Origin: Campylobacterales bacterium
GTDB lineage: Bacteria > Campylobacterota > Campylobacteria > Campylobacterales > QNZT01
DNA length: 35,874 bases
NCBI GenBank assembly: GCA_026994915.1
Contig: JALWPY010000191.1
Coordinates: forward strand, 1 to 35,874
Direction: 5' to 3'
Shown: positions 21,098-30,433 of the stretch, one piece after another
Position numbering within the stretch: the stretch's first letter is position 1
Layout: every line of letters starts with the position of its first letter
Translations under genes and position numbers: made by a program
The notes under the pieces: generated by a model
What the model was told of the DNA's origin: nothing
Databases searched by the model: none
Seen by the model: the letters and a program-made list of their open reading frames with translations, nothing else

Positions 21098-21486
21098 CGC
21101 GGTTGCCTCTTTTTGATGAAGTTGGGATGGGCAAGGGTGATGCATGGGAGTGCATGGAGGGCATTTGCCACGGCAAAAGGATCGGCATCTTTTTTGAGAT
21201 GGAGCAGATAGAGGGTATCGGAGAGTTTTTCGATCTTTTCGATCGGATAGTCTCTGAAGTTCTGACAACAGTGGTCGAAATCGTCACATCCGATGATCAC
21301 TTCATGTTTGACGCCCAGTTTCGTCCCTGCAGGGGTGAGATACCAGGTGGTGCTGTTCTCCCCCGCAGATCTTTGTGACGGCAGTGGTGTCAGCGGGACT
21401 TTTTTGCCAAAAGAGTAGTAGTAGGTATCGGCGCCCAGCGAGAGACTGAAAGTGAGTAAAAACAATAGTTTATATTTTCTTCGCAT
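21094..21486 (-). CDS. Stand-alone S8 propeptide / inhibitor I9-like secreted protein
   Basis: Signal peptide MRRKYKLLFLLTFSLSLGA; TKLGVKHEVIIG...SDTLYLLHLKKDADPFAVANALHALPCITLAHPNFIKKRQPR resembles subtilase N-terminal prodomains; GTGA overlap with the protease. Confidence 0.6.
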   Translation of the reverse strand: MRRKYKLLFLLTFSLSLGADTYYYSFGKKVPLTPLPSQRSAGENSTTWYLTPAGTKLGVKHEVIIGCDDFDHCCQNFRDYPIEKIEKLSDTLYLLHLKKDADPFAVANALHALPCITLAHPNFIKKRQPR

Positions 21487-21631
21487 ATTCTATCCATATG
21501 TTGATTTCATAATTTTATCATACCAAATCAGTGTAAACAGAGTGTCTATCTGCAAAGTATATCGGGTAAAAATTTGTTTTCTTCAATTTTGTGTGCTATA
21601 ATGAGATAAAAACAGCCTGAATTGGAGTGCC

Positions 21632-22030
21632 ATGTTACTGACAAAAGCGAGCGAGTATGCGTTACTCTCTTTGGTATTGATCGCCAGACAACATGCCCCC
21701 GAAGATGTAGACACTCTCTCCAAAAGACTCAATATCTCCAGAAGTTTCCTCGCCAAAATCCTCCAGGCACTTGCCAGAGACGGGATACTCAAATCCTACA
21801 AGGGCGCCAAAGGCGGTTTTGCACTCAATATGGATCCGAAAGATATTTTGGTGCGTCGGGTGATCGAAGTGGCGGAGAAGAAACCGTTGACGGTTTTCGA
21901 GTGTGCCTCCTCTTCGGACGCCTGTCCGACAGGCAAAGGGGACTTTTGTATGATCTGGCCCTTTTTAAACAAGTTTCAGCTCAAAATGGATGAGTTTTTT
22001 GAAACCCTCACGCTCAATGAAATCATGTAG
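21632..22030 (+). CDS. Rrf2 family transcriptional regulator
   Basis: MLLTKASEYALLSLVLIA...ISRSFLAKILQALARDGILKSYKGAKGGFAL; Cys cluster ECASSSDACPTGKGDFC. Confidence 0.92.
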   Translation: MLLTKASEYALLSLVLIARQHAPEDVDTLSKRLNISRSFLAKILQALARDGILKSYKGAKGGFALNMDPKDILVRRVIEVAEKKPLTVFECASSSDACPTGKGDFCMIWPFLNKFQLKMDEFFETLTLNEIM

Positions 22031-22060
22031 CCTGCGTGATACCATACGACAGGAAAAGGT

Positions 22061-24226
22061 TTGGCATTAAGTAAGAATGCGCAGCGCGTGCACCGTGTAC
22101 GCAAACTGCTGGCACCGATCTCTGCCTCCAGAGATCTGGCTGTCATTTTCTTTGTCATTTCGATTCTTGCGATCATCATCGTACCGCTGCCAAGCGGGGT
22201 GCTCGATGTCCTGCTGACGATCTCCCTGGCCGTTTCTGTGCTGGTGCTGATGATCTCGCTCTATATCCCCAAACCGACCGATCTGACTACTTTCCCGACA
22301 CTGATTCTGATCATCACGCTCTTTCGCCTCTCTCTCAACATCGCCACCACGCGGATGATCCTCTCGAAGGGGCATGCAGGTCCGGAAGCAGTGAGTGATA
22401 TCATCACCTCTTTTGGTGAATTTGTGGTGGGTGGCAACTATGTCATTGGTACGATCGTATTTACGATACTCGTGCTGATCAACTTCATGGTCATCACCAA
22501 AGGTTCGACCAGAGTTGCGGAAGTTGCTGCACGCTTCACCCTCGATGCGATGCCGGGAAAACAGATGGCGATCGATGCCGATCTCAATGCCGGACTCATT
22601 GACGAGCAGACCGCAAGAGAGCGGCGTGAAGCGATCATCCAGGAGGCGAACTTCTATGGGGCGATGGACGGTTCGAGCAAATTCGTCAAAGGGGATGCCG
22701 TCGCGGGTATCATCATCACGATCATCAACATTATCGGCGGTTTTCTGATCGGTATGTTTCAGTTCGACATGAGTGCCGCCGACTCTGCACAGACCTTTAC
22801 GATTCTGACGATCGGTGACGGTCTGGTGAGTCAGTTGCCCGCGCTCATCCTCTCCACTGCGACGGGTATCATCATTACCCGTGCGACGAAGGCGGAAGGG
22901 AACGAGAGTTTCGCGACCAGTGTCGTCAATCAGCTTCTCAGTGACTACAAAGCGCTCTACATCGTGGGCGGTATCCTGTTGCTGTTCGCGATCGTTCCGG
23001 GACTTCCGACGCTCTCTCTGGGGTTTGTCGGGCTTATTTTTGTCGGATTGGGCTATCTGCTGAGCCACTCGGCAGAGATGCCGGAGGGGATCGCCGAGGC
23101 GGAAGCTGGCGCAGGGGAAGAGGAGGCGGGGGCAGCCGCCGCACCCAAATCTCCCGAAGAGGCGAGAGAAGAGGAGTCCAAAGTGCTTGAAGATATCCTC
23201 AAGCAGGAGGTTCTGGAGCTTGATCTCGGGTATCAGCTGATCCGCCTGGCCGATCCCGCGCTCAAAGGGGATCTGCTCGACCGTATCAAATCGATGCGCC
23301 GAAAGATCGCGACCGACTACGGCTTTCTGATCCCGCAGGTGCGCATCCGTGACAATCTCCACCTCAAACCGACGGAGTATCAGCTGTTGCTCAAAGGGGT
23401 GGAGATCGGCAGCGGAGAGGTCTATCCGGACAAGTTTCTGGCGATGGACAACGGACTGGTGAGCGAACCGATCGAAGGGATTCCAACCAAAGAGCCCGCT
23501 TTCGGACTCGATGCGATCTGGATCGATGCTTCCCAGAAAGAGGAGGCGATCACCAAAGGCTACACCGTCGTCGATCCCTCGACGGTCATCTCGACCCATC
23601 TGAGTGAACTGATCAAGAAGTATGCCGATGAGCTGCTGACACGTCAGGATGTGCAGGAGTTACTCGAAAATGTGAAAAAGAACTATCCGGTCGTCGTCGA
23701 AGATGTACTCAAAGTCGCTTCGATCGGTTTGATCCAGCGGGTCCTCAAAGAGCTGCTTTCCGAGAAGATCCCGATCAAAGATATGCTGACGATTCTGGAG
23801 ACGATCAGCGACGTGGCGGAAGTGACTAAAAATGTCGACATCATCACTGAGCAGGTGCGTGCGCGACTGGCGCGGGTCATCACCAATCAGTACAAAGATC
23901 CCGCCGGTGTGCTCAAGCTGGTGACACTTGCGGCACCGACTGAGCAGAAGCTGCTGGAGCATCTGCAGGAGCGTGAAGGGATGCGTGAGCTGATGCTCAA
24001 TATCGGTCAGATCAATGCCCTCGTTCAGAAGGTGAGCGATGTCGCGGCGGAGATTTTGCAAAAGGGTGTGGCACCGGTGATTTTGATCGTCGATCCAGCC
24101 CTTCGTAAGCCGCTTGCCGATATATTTAAAAAGTTCAATCTCGATATCGTCGTGCTCTCTCATGCAGAGGTCGATTCGAGTGCGCAGTTTGAAGTACTTA
24201 GTTCGATCGATGTCGAAGAGTTGTAA
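22061..24226 (+). CDS. flhA: Flagellar biosynthesis protein FlhA
   Basis: 721 aa (TTG start); [41 protein letters not shown] and FHIPEP-type features. Confidence 0.97.
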   Translation: MALSKNAQRVHRVRKLLAPISASRDLAVIFFVISILAIIIVPLPSGVLDVLLTISLAVSVLVLMISLYIPKPTDLTTFPTLILIITLFRLSLNIATTRMILSKGHAGPEAVSDIITSFGEFVVGGNYVIGTIVFTILVLINFMVITKGSTRVAEVAARFTLDAMPGKQMAIDADLNAGLIDEQTARERREAIIQEANFYGAMDGSSKFVKGDAVAGIIITIINIIGGFLIGMFQFDMSAADSAQTFTILTIGDGLVSQLPALILSTATGIIITRATKAEGNESFATSVVNQLLSDYKALYIVGGILLLFAIVPGLPTLSLGFVGLIFVGLGYLLSHSAEMPEGIAEAEAGAGEEEAGAAAAPKSPEEAREEESKVLEDILKQEVLELDLGYQLIRLADPALKGDLLDRIKSMRRKIATDYGFLIPQVRIRDNLHLKPTEYQLLLKGVEIGSGEVYPDKFLAMDNGLVSEPIEGIPTKEPAFGLDAIWIDASQKEEAITKGYTVVDPSTVISTHLSELIKKYADELLTRQDVQELLENVKKNYPVVVEDVLKVASIGLIQRVLKELLSEKIPIKDMLTILETISDVAEVTKNVDIITEQVRARLARVITNQYKDPAGVLKLVTLAAPTEQKLLEHLQEREGMRELMLNIGQINALVQKVSDVAAEILQKGVAPVILIVDPALRKPLADIFKKFNLDIVVLSHAEVDSSAQFEVLSSIDVEEL

Positions 24227-24260
24227 GTTTTTGAATCGAATATATCACTCTATTCAGGGG

Positions 24261-24335
24261 TTTTGTTACGACAGCCAAAAAAGAGGCTCAGACCAAAGGG
24301 AGGATTTGTCCTCTTTTTTGGCTGTCGTAACAAAA
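24261..24335. terminator. Very long perfect hairpin (26-bp arms, 23-nt loop); terminator or small RNA/element
   Basis: ttttgttacgacagccaaaaaagagg (24261-24286) is the exact reverse complement of 24310-24335, between flhA and the DHH gene. Confidence 0.65.
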
Positions 24336-24380
24336 CTTTAAGTACTAATTTAAACAGATAAAAAAGAATTTGGAATAATC

Positions 24381-25430
24381 ATGCCACATGCAAAACAGAA
24401 AGTCTACCACCTCTCCCATACCGACCTGGACGGCTACAGCTGCCAGCTCATCACCAAGCGGATATTTGACGATATCAGCTACTACAACTCCAACTACGGA
24501 TCGGAGATCGACAGCCGTATCGAGACGATTCTGCGCAAGATCTACATCGAAGGAAGCGATGACAACCTGATCCTCATCACCGATCTCAACCTCACGCTTC
24601 AGCAGGCGAAAAACCTGGTCAAAGGGGTGGAGAACTCACCCAAAAATATCGAACTGCTGCTGCTGGACCACCACAAAACGGGACAGGAGTGTGCCGATCT
24701 CTATGACTGGTACTATCTGGACACGACACGCTGCGCGACGAAGATCACCTACGACTACTTCACCGATCTTGGGTTCGATCTCAAAGAGCTGGAAACCTAT
24801 GTCGACGTCGTCAATGCCATCGATATCTGGCAGAGTGAGAGTGAACATTTCGAGCTGGGCAAAGTCTTCATGCGGCTGGTGGCGGGGTCGCGCGAGATCA
24901 ACCGCATGCTCTTCAGCGAGCAGAACAGCGAATATATCTTTCACTCTCTCGAAAGGGCGATGGCCTATCTGAAAGAGGAGAATCCCCACATTGCGCTGGA
25001 TGATGCGATCCATCAGATCAAAAAGAGTTATTTCATGCAGAATCAGCAGCGGAACAATACGCTGGAAAATCTGATCGCCTCTTTCGTCGTCGACATGCTG
25101 AGTCTCAAAAAGGAGCAGATGGCGGTGCACTATAAAGGATACAAGGGGATTTTGACCTACTCCATCGGCAACACATCCCTGATCGGCAATGAATTTCTGG
25201 TGCGCAACCCCGACTTCGACTTCTTCATGGATATCAACAGCCGCAAAAATATCTCGATGCGCGCCAACAACAAAGTCGATGTCAGCAAGATCGCCAAAGA
25301 GCTCTTCGGCGGAGGAGGGCATGCCAATGCCAGTGGCGGACGATGTGAGAGTTTCAAAGACTCTTTTGAATATGATAAGGTTAAAGAACAGATCCAGGAG
25401 ATCATGACTATAGGAGAAAACAATGAATGA
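24381..25430 (+). CDS. DHH-family phosphoesterase
   Basis: SHTDLDGYSCQLI, LLLLDHHKTGQE; C-terminal DHHA1 motif GGGGHANASGG. Confidence 0.88.
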   Translation: MPHAKQKVYHLSHTDLDGYSCQLITKRIFDDISYYNSNYGSEIDSRIETILRKIYIEGSDDNLILITDLNLTLQQAKNLVKGVENSPKNIELLLLDHHKTGQECADLYDWYYLDTTRCATKITYDYFTDLGFDLKELETYVDVVNAIDIWQSESEHFELGKVFMRLVAGSREINRMLFSEQNSEYIFHSLERAMAYLKEENPHIALDDAIHQIKKSYFMQNQQRNNTLENLIASFVVDMLSLKKEQMAVHYKGYKGILTYSIGNTSLIGNEFLVRNPDFDFFMDINSRKNISMRANNKVDVSKIAKELFGGGGHANASGGRCESFKDSFEYDKVKEQIQEIMTIGENNE

Positions 25431-25668
25431 CGAAATCAAAGAACTTAAAGCCGAAATCGAAGATCTGACGATCCATCTGGCGGATATGCTCGAAGCGGTG
25501 CTCTACTATGCCGGTGTCAAAGAGGAGAATCTCGAAAAGGGTGTCAAAGCCTATATCGAAGCGCTCGATGAAGTGTTCGACGAAGAGGAAGATTCCGACA
25601 TGGGCTATCGTGAGATGATCGAAGTGATCGACTACCTCAAACAGAAAAAGCCTGAACTCTTCAAATAG
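25423..25668 (+). CDS. Small acidic hypothetical protein
   Basis: 81 aa, overlaps the DHH stop by 8 bp; MNDEIKELKAEIEDLTIHLADMLEAVLYYAG... Confidence 0.7.
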   Translation: MNDEIKELKAEIEDLTIHLADMLEAVLYYAGVKEENLEKGVKAYIEALDEVFDEEEDSDMGYREMIEVIDYLKQKKPELFK

Positions 25669-25685
25669 TACAGGCGTTTGCGCGT

Positions 25686-26597
25686 TTGGAGCTTTTCCTT
25701 TCGATCGGCGGGATCTATCTCTTTATCGCACTGGGATACCTCGCCAAACTCACCTTTAAGGAGCAGATGCATGAGCGTACACTCGTGCTCTTCTCTATCT
25801 ACTTTCTGCAGCCGATTCTCGTCTTCTGGGGATTGACCGGCCAGAAGATCGATTTTCGCGTCGTCGAAGCGCCGATACTCTTCCTGGTGGTGACGCTGCT
25901 GGCACTGGCGATGAGTTTCCTGCTCTCGCATCTGCTTTTCCACTCCCGAAAGGAGCGCTCGATCGCCACGATCGCGGGGATTGTCGGCAACACGGGCAAT
26001 CTCGGCATACCGCTTGGGATCGCGCTTTTTGGTGAGCAGAGTGTCATCTACACCAGCATCATCAACATGGCCAATGTCTTTCTGGTCAATACGCTGGGCG
26101 TCTACTTCTACTCACGTGGCAACTTCAGCATCAAAGCGTCACTCATGAACATCTTCAAACTGCCGCCCATCTGGTTTGGCTTTCTGGCGCTCTGGTTCAA
26201 TCATGCAGGTTTGGAGATTTCGCCGCATCTGCAGACACCGCTCAGGATGGGTGCCTATGCGACGATGGTGATTCAGCTGGCGATATTCGGCATGTACCTC
26301 TACAGCGTGGAGATCCGAAAGATCGACTGGAAACTTTTCACCTTCGTTACCGCCGCGAAATTTATTGCAATCCCTCTGATGGCGATGGTGCTGCTGCATC
26401 TCTGGCATGTTGATGCGATGGTTTACAACGTCGTCTTGCTGGAACTGATCGTCCCGCTTGCAGTCATGAACGTCAACCTTGCAGCACTCTATGATTGCAA
26501 ACCCTCTGTGGTCACTTTTCTGGTCTTCGGCACCTCTTTACTCTTTTTGTTCTATATCTTTTTAATTTTGCCACTCTTCCGGCATCTTATACTTTAG
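25686..26597 (+). CDS. AEC family (auxin efflux carrier-like) transporter
   Basis: ~10 TM; GNTGNLGIPLGIALFGEQSVIYTSIINMANVFLVNTLGVYFYSRG. Confidence 0.85.
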   Translation: MELFLSIGGIYLFIALGYLAKLTFKEQMHERTLVLFSIYFLQPILVFWGLTGQKIDFRVVEAPILFLVVTLLALAMSFLLSHLLFHSRKERSIATIAGIVGNTGNLGIPLGIALFGEQSVIYTSIINMANVFLVNTLGVYFYSRGNFSIKASLMNIFKLPPIWFGFLALWFNHAGLEISPHLQTPLRMGAYATMVIQLAIFGMYLYSVEIRKIDWKLFTFVTAAKFIAIPLMAMVLLHLWHVDAMVYNVVLLELIVPLAVMNVNLAALYDCKPSVVTFLVFGTSLLFLFYIFLILPLFRHLIL

Positions 26598-26625
26598 ATG
26601 GCCCTAACTATTTTACAGAAAATGT

Positions 26626-26659
26626 TTGTAATCGTTTTGTAATCTAATTATATTATGAT
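26626..26659 (+). promoter_or_regulatory. Pho-box-like direct repeat plus -10 upstream of the porin
   Basis: TTGTAAT-CGTT-TTGTAAT (26626-26643), 10 nt, TATGAT (26654-26659). Confidence 0.6.
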
Positions 26660-26688
26660 TACGCAAAGCAAATCAAAAAAGGATAACG

Positions 26689-27726
26689 ATGAAAAAAGTT
26701 CTACTCTCCGCATACGCTCTCGGTGCACTCTTCGCGACCGCCGCCCAGGCCGATGTGACCGTCAAAGCCAACGCCGCCACACTCAAGTTCAGCGGTACAC
26801 ACTATCTCGGATTTGTCCACAGCGAGCCAGAGCAGGGTGACAGTAGCGACTACTTCGAGACACGCAGAAACTACTTTCAGGTCAAAGCCTATTTCAAAGA
26901 TCGTCCCAAAGATTACATGCGACTGACACTCGACACCCACAACGAAAAGAGCGGTGAAGTCAACGTCCGCCTCAAGTACGCCTACCTCTATCTGGACAAT
27001 GTTCTGGAGAACACCGGCGTCGAGATGGGACAGGTGCACAGACCCTGGATCGACTATGAAGAGCATCATGGCTGGCTCTACCGAAGTATCGCCAAAACTT
27101 TCGTCGAAGAGAGCAACGGGGCACACTTCTCCAACTCCGCTGACAAAGGTATCAACTTCAAAACCAAAACCGCCAACTTCTCCAGCGAACTGGCGATCGT
27201 CAACGGCGAGGGGTACCACGGGCAGGACAACGATGGTGAGAACGGCCTCTCCTACGAGTGGCGCCTGACCGCCTCACTCTTTGGCAACGCAGACAAACAT
27301 GTCCATGCGACAAGAGACACCTACGGTGAGATCTCCTTCACCGGGCAGTACAACACCAAAACGCTCAAAAACGATGAAGATTTCGTATGGTACGGCGTGC
27401 ATGCGGTTTACAACCAACCCGATTTCCTGATCGCGGGGATCTACCTCACCTCCGACGACGCCGGCAGCGCGAACAATGCCAAAACCGGAAGCGGCTGGAG
27501 TCTCAACGGTGAGTACAGACCCGCACCGAAGTGGGCGATTTTGGGCAGATACGACACCTTCGAAAACGACAACAATGTCAAAAGAGAGGAGTATATCGCC
27601 GGTGCCGCCTACACCTACTCCAAAAATGTCAAATTTATCGGCAATATCTTCCACATCGATCCCGATACAGACACCGACAACGATGCGCAGGACAAGTACA
27701 TGCTCACTGCCGAGGTGAAGTGGTAG
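26689..27726 (+). CDS. Outer-membrane porin, possibly phosphate-starvation type
   Basis: Signal peptide MKKVLLSAYALGALFATAAQA; alternating amphipathic beta strands ending in a terminal aromatic (MLTAEVKW). Confidence 0.8.
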   Translation: MKKVLLSAYALGALFATAAQADVTVKANAATLKFSGTHYLGFVHSEPEQGDSSDYFETRRNYFQVKAYFKDRPKDYMRLTLDTHNEKSGEVNVRLKYAYLYLDNVLENTGVEMGQVHRPWIDYEEHHGWLYRSIAKTFVEESNGAHFSNSADKGINFKTKTANFSSELAIVNGEGYHGQDNDGENGLSYEWRLTASLFGNADKHVHATRDTYGEISFTGQYNTKTLKNDEDFVWYGVHAVYNQPDFLIAGIYLTSDDAGSANNAKTGSGWSLNGEYRPAPKWAILGRYDTFENDNNVKREEYIAGAAYTYSKNVKFIGNIFHIDPDTDTDNDAQDKYMLTAEVKW

Positions 27727-29011
27727 GCACCGCCTCCGCCTCCCGGTACTTTACCGGAACCACCGGGGCGCTTCGGCCCCGAAACTTCGCGACGATATCC
27801 TCCGTTTTCTGCGGCAGATGTCGCATAGTACGGACCAGCTCCAGAGATTTTCCCGCTATCTTCACCGGTTGAAAATTGGCGCTTCGGCTCTCGAGCGTGA
27901 CCGGATAGCGGCTCGTGTTGAGTACCCAGAAGTCGGTACGGTCGATCTCTTTCTCATCGTTTGTGACTCCGCTTTCGCCGTCGCTGGCGATCCCCTCCAG
28001 TATGAAAAGATCATGATAGAAGTCGTTGGGGACCTTTTCCTCCATGAGGTTGCCCCTGCGGTCACGCGAGACGAAACCGATGATCTCGATGCGGTCGTCG
28101 GTCCGGGCGTTGATACGGCGGTAGAGTTCCCGTTTGTCGGTGATCTTCGCCATATCCGGGAAGGTGTGGTAAGCGTCGATATGGCCGCGCATAAGGCTGT
28201 TTTGCAGCACGTCGAAACCGAGCAGTTCATAGCCGATCTTTTTGTTGTGAATCCAGGAGAGGAGTCTTTGGTTGAGTCTGCGGCTTTTGTCCGAAAGCGT
28301 GCGCCGCAGAAAGGGAGTCACATGTCTTCGGTGCAGCAGCCCGATCTTCTCCAGCAACCTCTGCATGCTGTTGCCCACCGCGGTGAGGAAACGGTTGAGC
28401 GGATGTTCCGGTCCCAGTCTGCGCTCCAGCCACTCCAGCAGAAAGCCCAGTGCAATAAACTCCAGAAGAGGTGCCATCCAGCTTTGGGAGAGTTCGGTGA
28501 ACCAGCTCGCAGCCTGTGCCGCCAGCAGCCAGAGAGCTTTGAAAAAGCCGCTCACAAGGAGCTTGATCTCCGCGGTCAGGGCGAGGCTTCCCAGCAGATT
28601 ACCGGTATAGAAGAGCCATGAAACGACGCCCAGCGGGAGGATCAGCAGCAGGGTGTTTTTGATTTTGGCTTTGAGAGGAAGACGGCGGTAGAAGGCGGCG
28701 ATCTCGGAGAAGGCTTCCCTGAAATGGGAGAGGATGTGCCTTTTGATCCAGCGGCTCAGGACGTTGTCGATGAACCAGCGTTTGATCGCCAGCGCTATGG
28801 CCTGTGTCAGTGTTAACCCTTTGAGAAAGGCGACGATCTTGAGTTTGGAGGCGAGCCAGAGCGAGAGGAGGGCCGATTTGAAGAGGAGGGCCACGGCGAG
28901 CACATACCCCCAGACAATGCCGAATGAAAGCGGCCAGAACTGTTGCAGGAGTGCGAGGGCCGCTACGGGCAGAAAGATCGCCAGCAGCAGAATCCCCCGT
29001 CTCTCTCGCAT
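27704..29011 (-). CDS. Uncharacterised multi-TM membrane protein
   Basis: 435 aa; N-terminal half with several TM segments, C-terminal soluble domain GFVSRDRRGNLMEEKVPNDFYHDLFILEG... Confidence 0.75.
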   Translation of the reverse strand: MRERRGILLLAIFLPVAALALLQQFWPLSFGIVWGYVLAVALLFKSALLSLWLASKLKIVAFLKGLTLTQAIALAIKRWFIDNVLSRWIKRHILSHFREAFSEIAAFYRRLPLKAKIKNTLLLILPLGVVSWLFYTGNLLGSLALTAEIKLLVSGFFKALWLLAAQAASWFTELSQSWMAPLLEFIALGFLLEWLERRLGPEHPLNRFLTAVGNSMQRLLEKIGLLHRRHVTPFLRRTLSDKSRRLNQRLLSWIHNKKIGYELLGFDVLQNSLMRGHIDAYHTFPDMAKITDKRELYRRINARTDDRIEIIGFVSRDRRGNLMEEKVPNDFYHDLFILEGIASDGESGVTNDEKEIDRTDFWVLNTSRYPVTLESRSANFQPVKIAGKSLELVRTMRHLPQKTEDIVAKFRGRSAPVVPVKYREAEAVPTTSPRQ

Positions 29012-29015
29012 CGGC

Positions 29016-29483
29016 TCACTTCAGCAGAGTCAGTGCTTTGGTACTATCCCACTTTTGGGGATAGAGTCTGGTCAGCGTTTCGAAGTGTTTGGTGGTGAGT
29101 AGTTTGTATCCGGGAACCGCTTTGCGTAACTCTGTGAAAGCCGCCTTCGCCTTTTGTGTATCCCCTTTGAGCAGCCACGCTTCACCGAGTGATTCGAAGG
29201 CGTAGTATTCGCCGCGATCGATCGCTTTACGGGCGGCGGTGATCGCCCGGTCAAAGTCACCGCCGACGATGAAGTACCAGCTTGCACGGCCCGGACTTTC
29301 ACCCTCCAGCAGGCCACTGGCATAGGTCAGACACGCTTTTTGCTGTGTGAGATCGCCCTGTTTCTCGACGTAGTAGGCACAGCGCAGAAACTCTTTGCCG
29401 ACGGCGCAGTTGCAGCCCGCTTCTGCATGGCCGGCAAGCAGCACACCGGTCAAAATGAGTGTATGCAGCATGTTTTTGAACAT
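29016..29483 (-). CDS. Exported TPR-like protein
   Basis: Signal peptide MFKNMLHTLILTGVLLAGHAEA; TPR-like GEYYAFESLGEAWLLKGDTQKAKAAFTELRKAVPGY. Confidence 0.7.
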   Translation of the reverse strand: MFKNMLHTLILTGVLLAGHAEAGCNCAVGKEFLRCAYYVEKQGDLTQQKACLTYASGLLEGESPGRASWYFIVGGDFDRAITAARKAIDRGEYYAFESLGEAWLLKGDTQKAKAAFTELRKAVPGYKLLTTKHFETLTRLYPQKWDSTKALTLLK

Positions 29484-29599
29484 CTTCTTCTCCCTGATAC
29501 ATTTCTCTGTATGATAACACAAATATGGTATAGTTTCAGGCTCAGGCAGATCCCGGAAGCAAGGAGCGGCATATCGAAACACCTCTTGAGAAATCCCCT

Positions 29600-30433
29600 G
29601 TGTTCATTACAGACCTCGACCACACTTTTTTGCGCAGCGACCTGACCGTCAGCCCTTACAGCGAAAGGGTCTGGAACGAAACGGCGCGGGAGGCGACTCT
29701 TACCGTCGCGACGGCCAGGAGCCTGACCAAGTCCCGCGAATTGCTGGCCGCGTTGCAGATCGATGCACCGATGATCCTGCTCGACGGCGCGATGGTCGTG
29801 ACACCCTCCGGTGAGGCCGTCGCACTCCACACGCTCGACAAAGAACGGGGTGACGCGGTGGTAGAGCGGGGGCTGGAGTTCGGAATCGATCCCTTCGTCA
29901 TCGGACTGGCCGACACAGATTCACTCAGGGAGTCTTTTCTCTATCCGCGCCGTCTCAACGCACACCAGAAAGAGGTGCTCAAGGGGTACCGGGACGATCC
30001 GCGGCTGCAGTTCAACCTGCACAACCGGACGATGTCCCGAAACCTCAAAATCGTCTACTTCGGGGAGCATGCGCGGCTGGCGCCACTTGCGGAAGCGCTG
30101 CGGCAGGAACACGGCGGGGAGATCGAGTGCAAACTCTCTCCTGAAAAGTACGGCGGCGGTTACTTCCTGACGATCCTCCACCCCAGAGGGGACAAAGCGC
30201 ATGCACTCGAAGATGTGGCGGCATATCTGGAGCGCGATCTTTCGGAGTTTACCGTGTTTGGAGACAGTATCAACGATCTGGGGATGTTCGCCAGAGCCGG
30301 CACCGCCGTCGCCGTGGCCAATGCGCTCGATGAAGTGAAAGCGCAGGCCGACCTCGTGCTGCCCCATACCAACGATGAAGACGGTGTCGCCCGCTATCTG
30401 GCGGCTCGTCACAGAAAGGAAAAAGATGCGTAA
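29600..30433 (+). CDS. HAD superfamily hydrolase (Cof-like)
   Basis: FITDLDHTFLRSDLTVS (motif I) and TVFGDSINDLGMFARAGTAVAVANA (motif IV). Confidence 0.88.
   Translation: MFITDLDHTFLRSDLTVSPYSERVWNETAREATLTVATARSLTKSRELLAALQIDAPMILLDGAMVVTPSGEAVALHTLDKERGDAVVERGLEFGIDPFVIGLADTDSLRESFLYPRRLNAHQKEVLKGYRDDPRLQFNLHNRTMSRNLKIVYFGEHARLAPLAEALRQEHGGEIECKLSPEKYGGGYFLTILHPRGDKAHALEDVAAYLERDLSEFTVFGDSINDLGMFARAGTAVAVANALDEVKAQADLVLPHTNDEDGVARYLAARHRKEKDA

Noticed and set aside
22067-23599. 510-aa minus ORF opposite flhA
   Set aside because: Arg/Asp-rich shadow of the highly conserved flhA coding strand.
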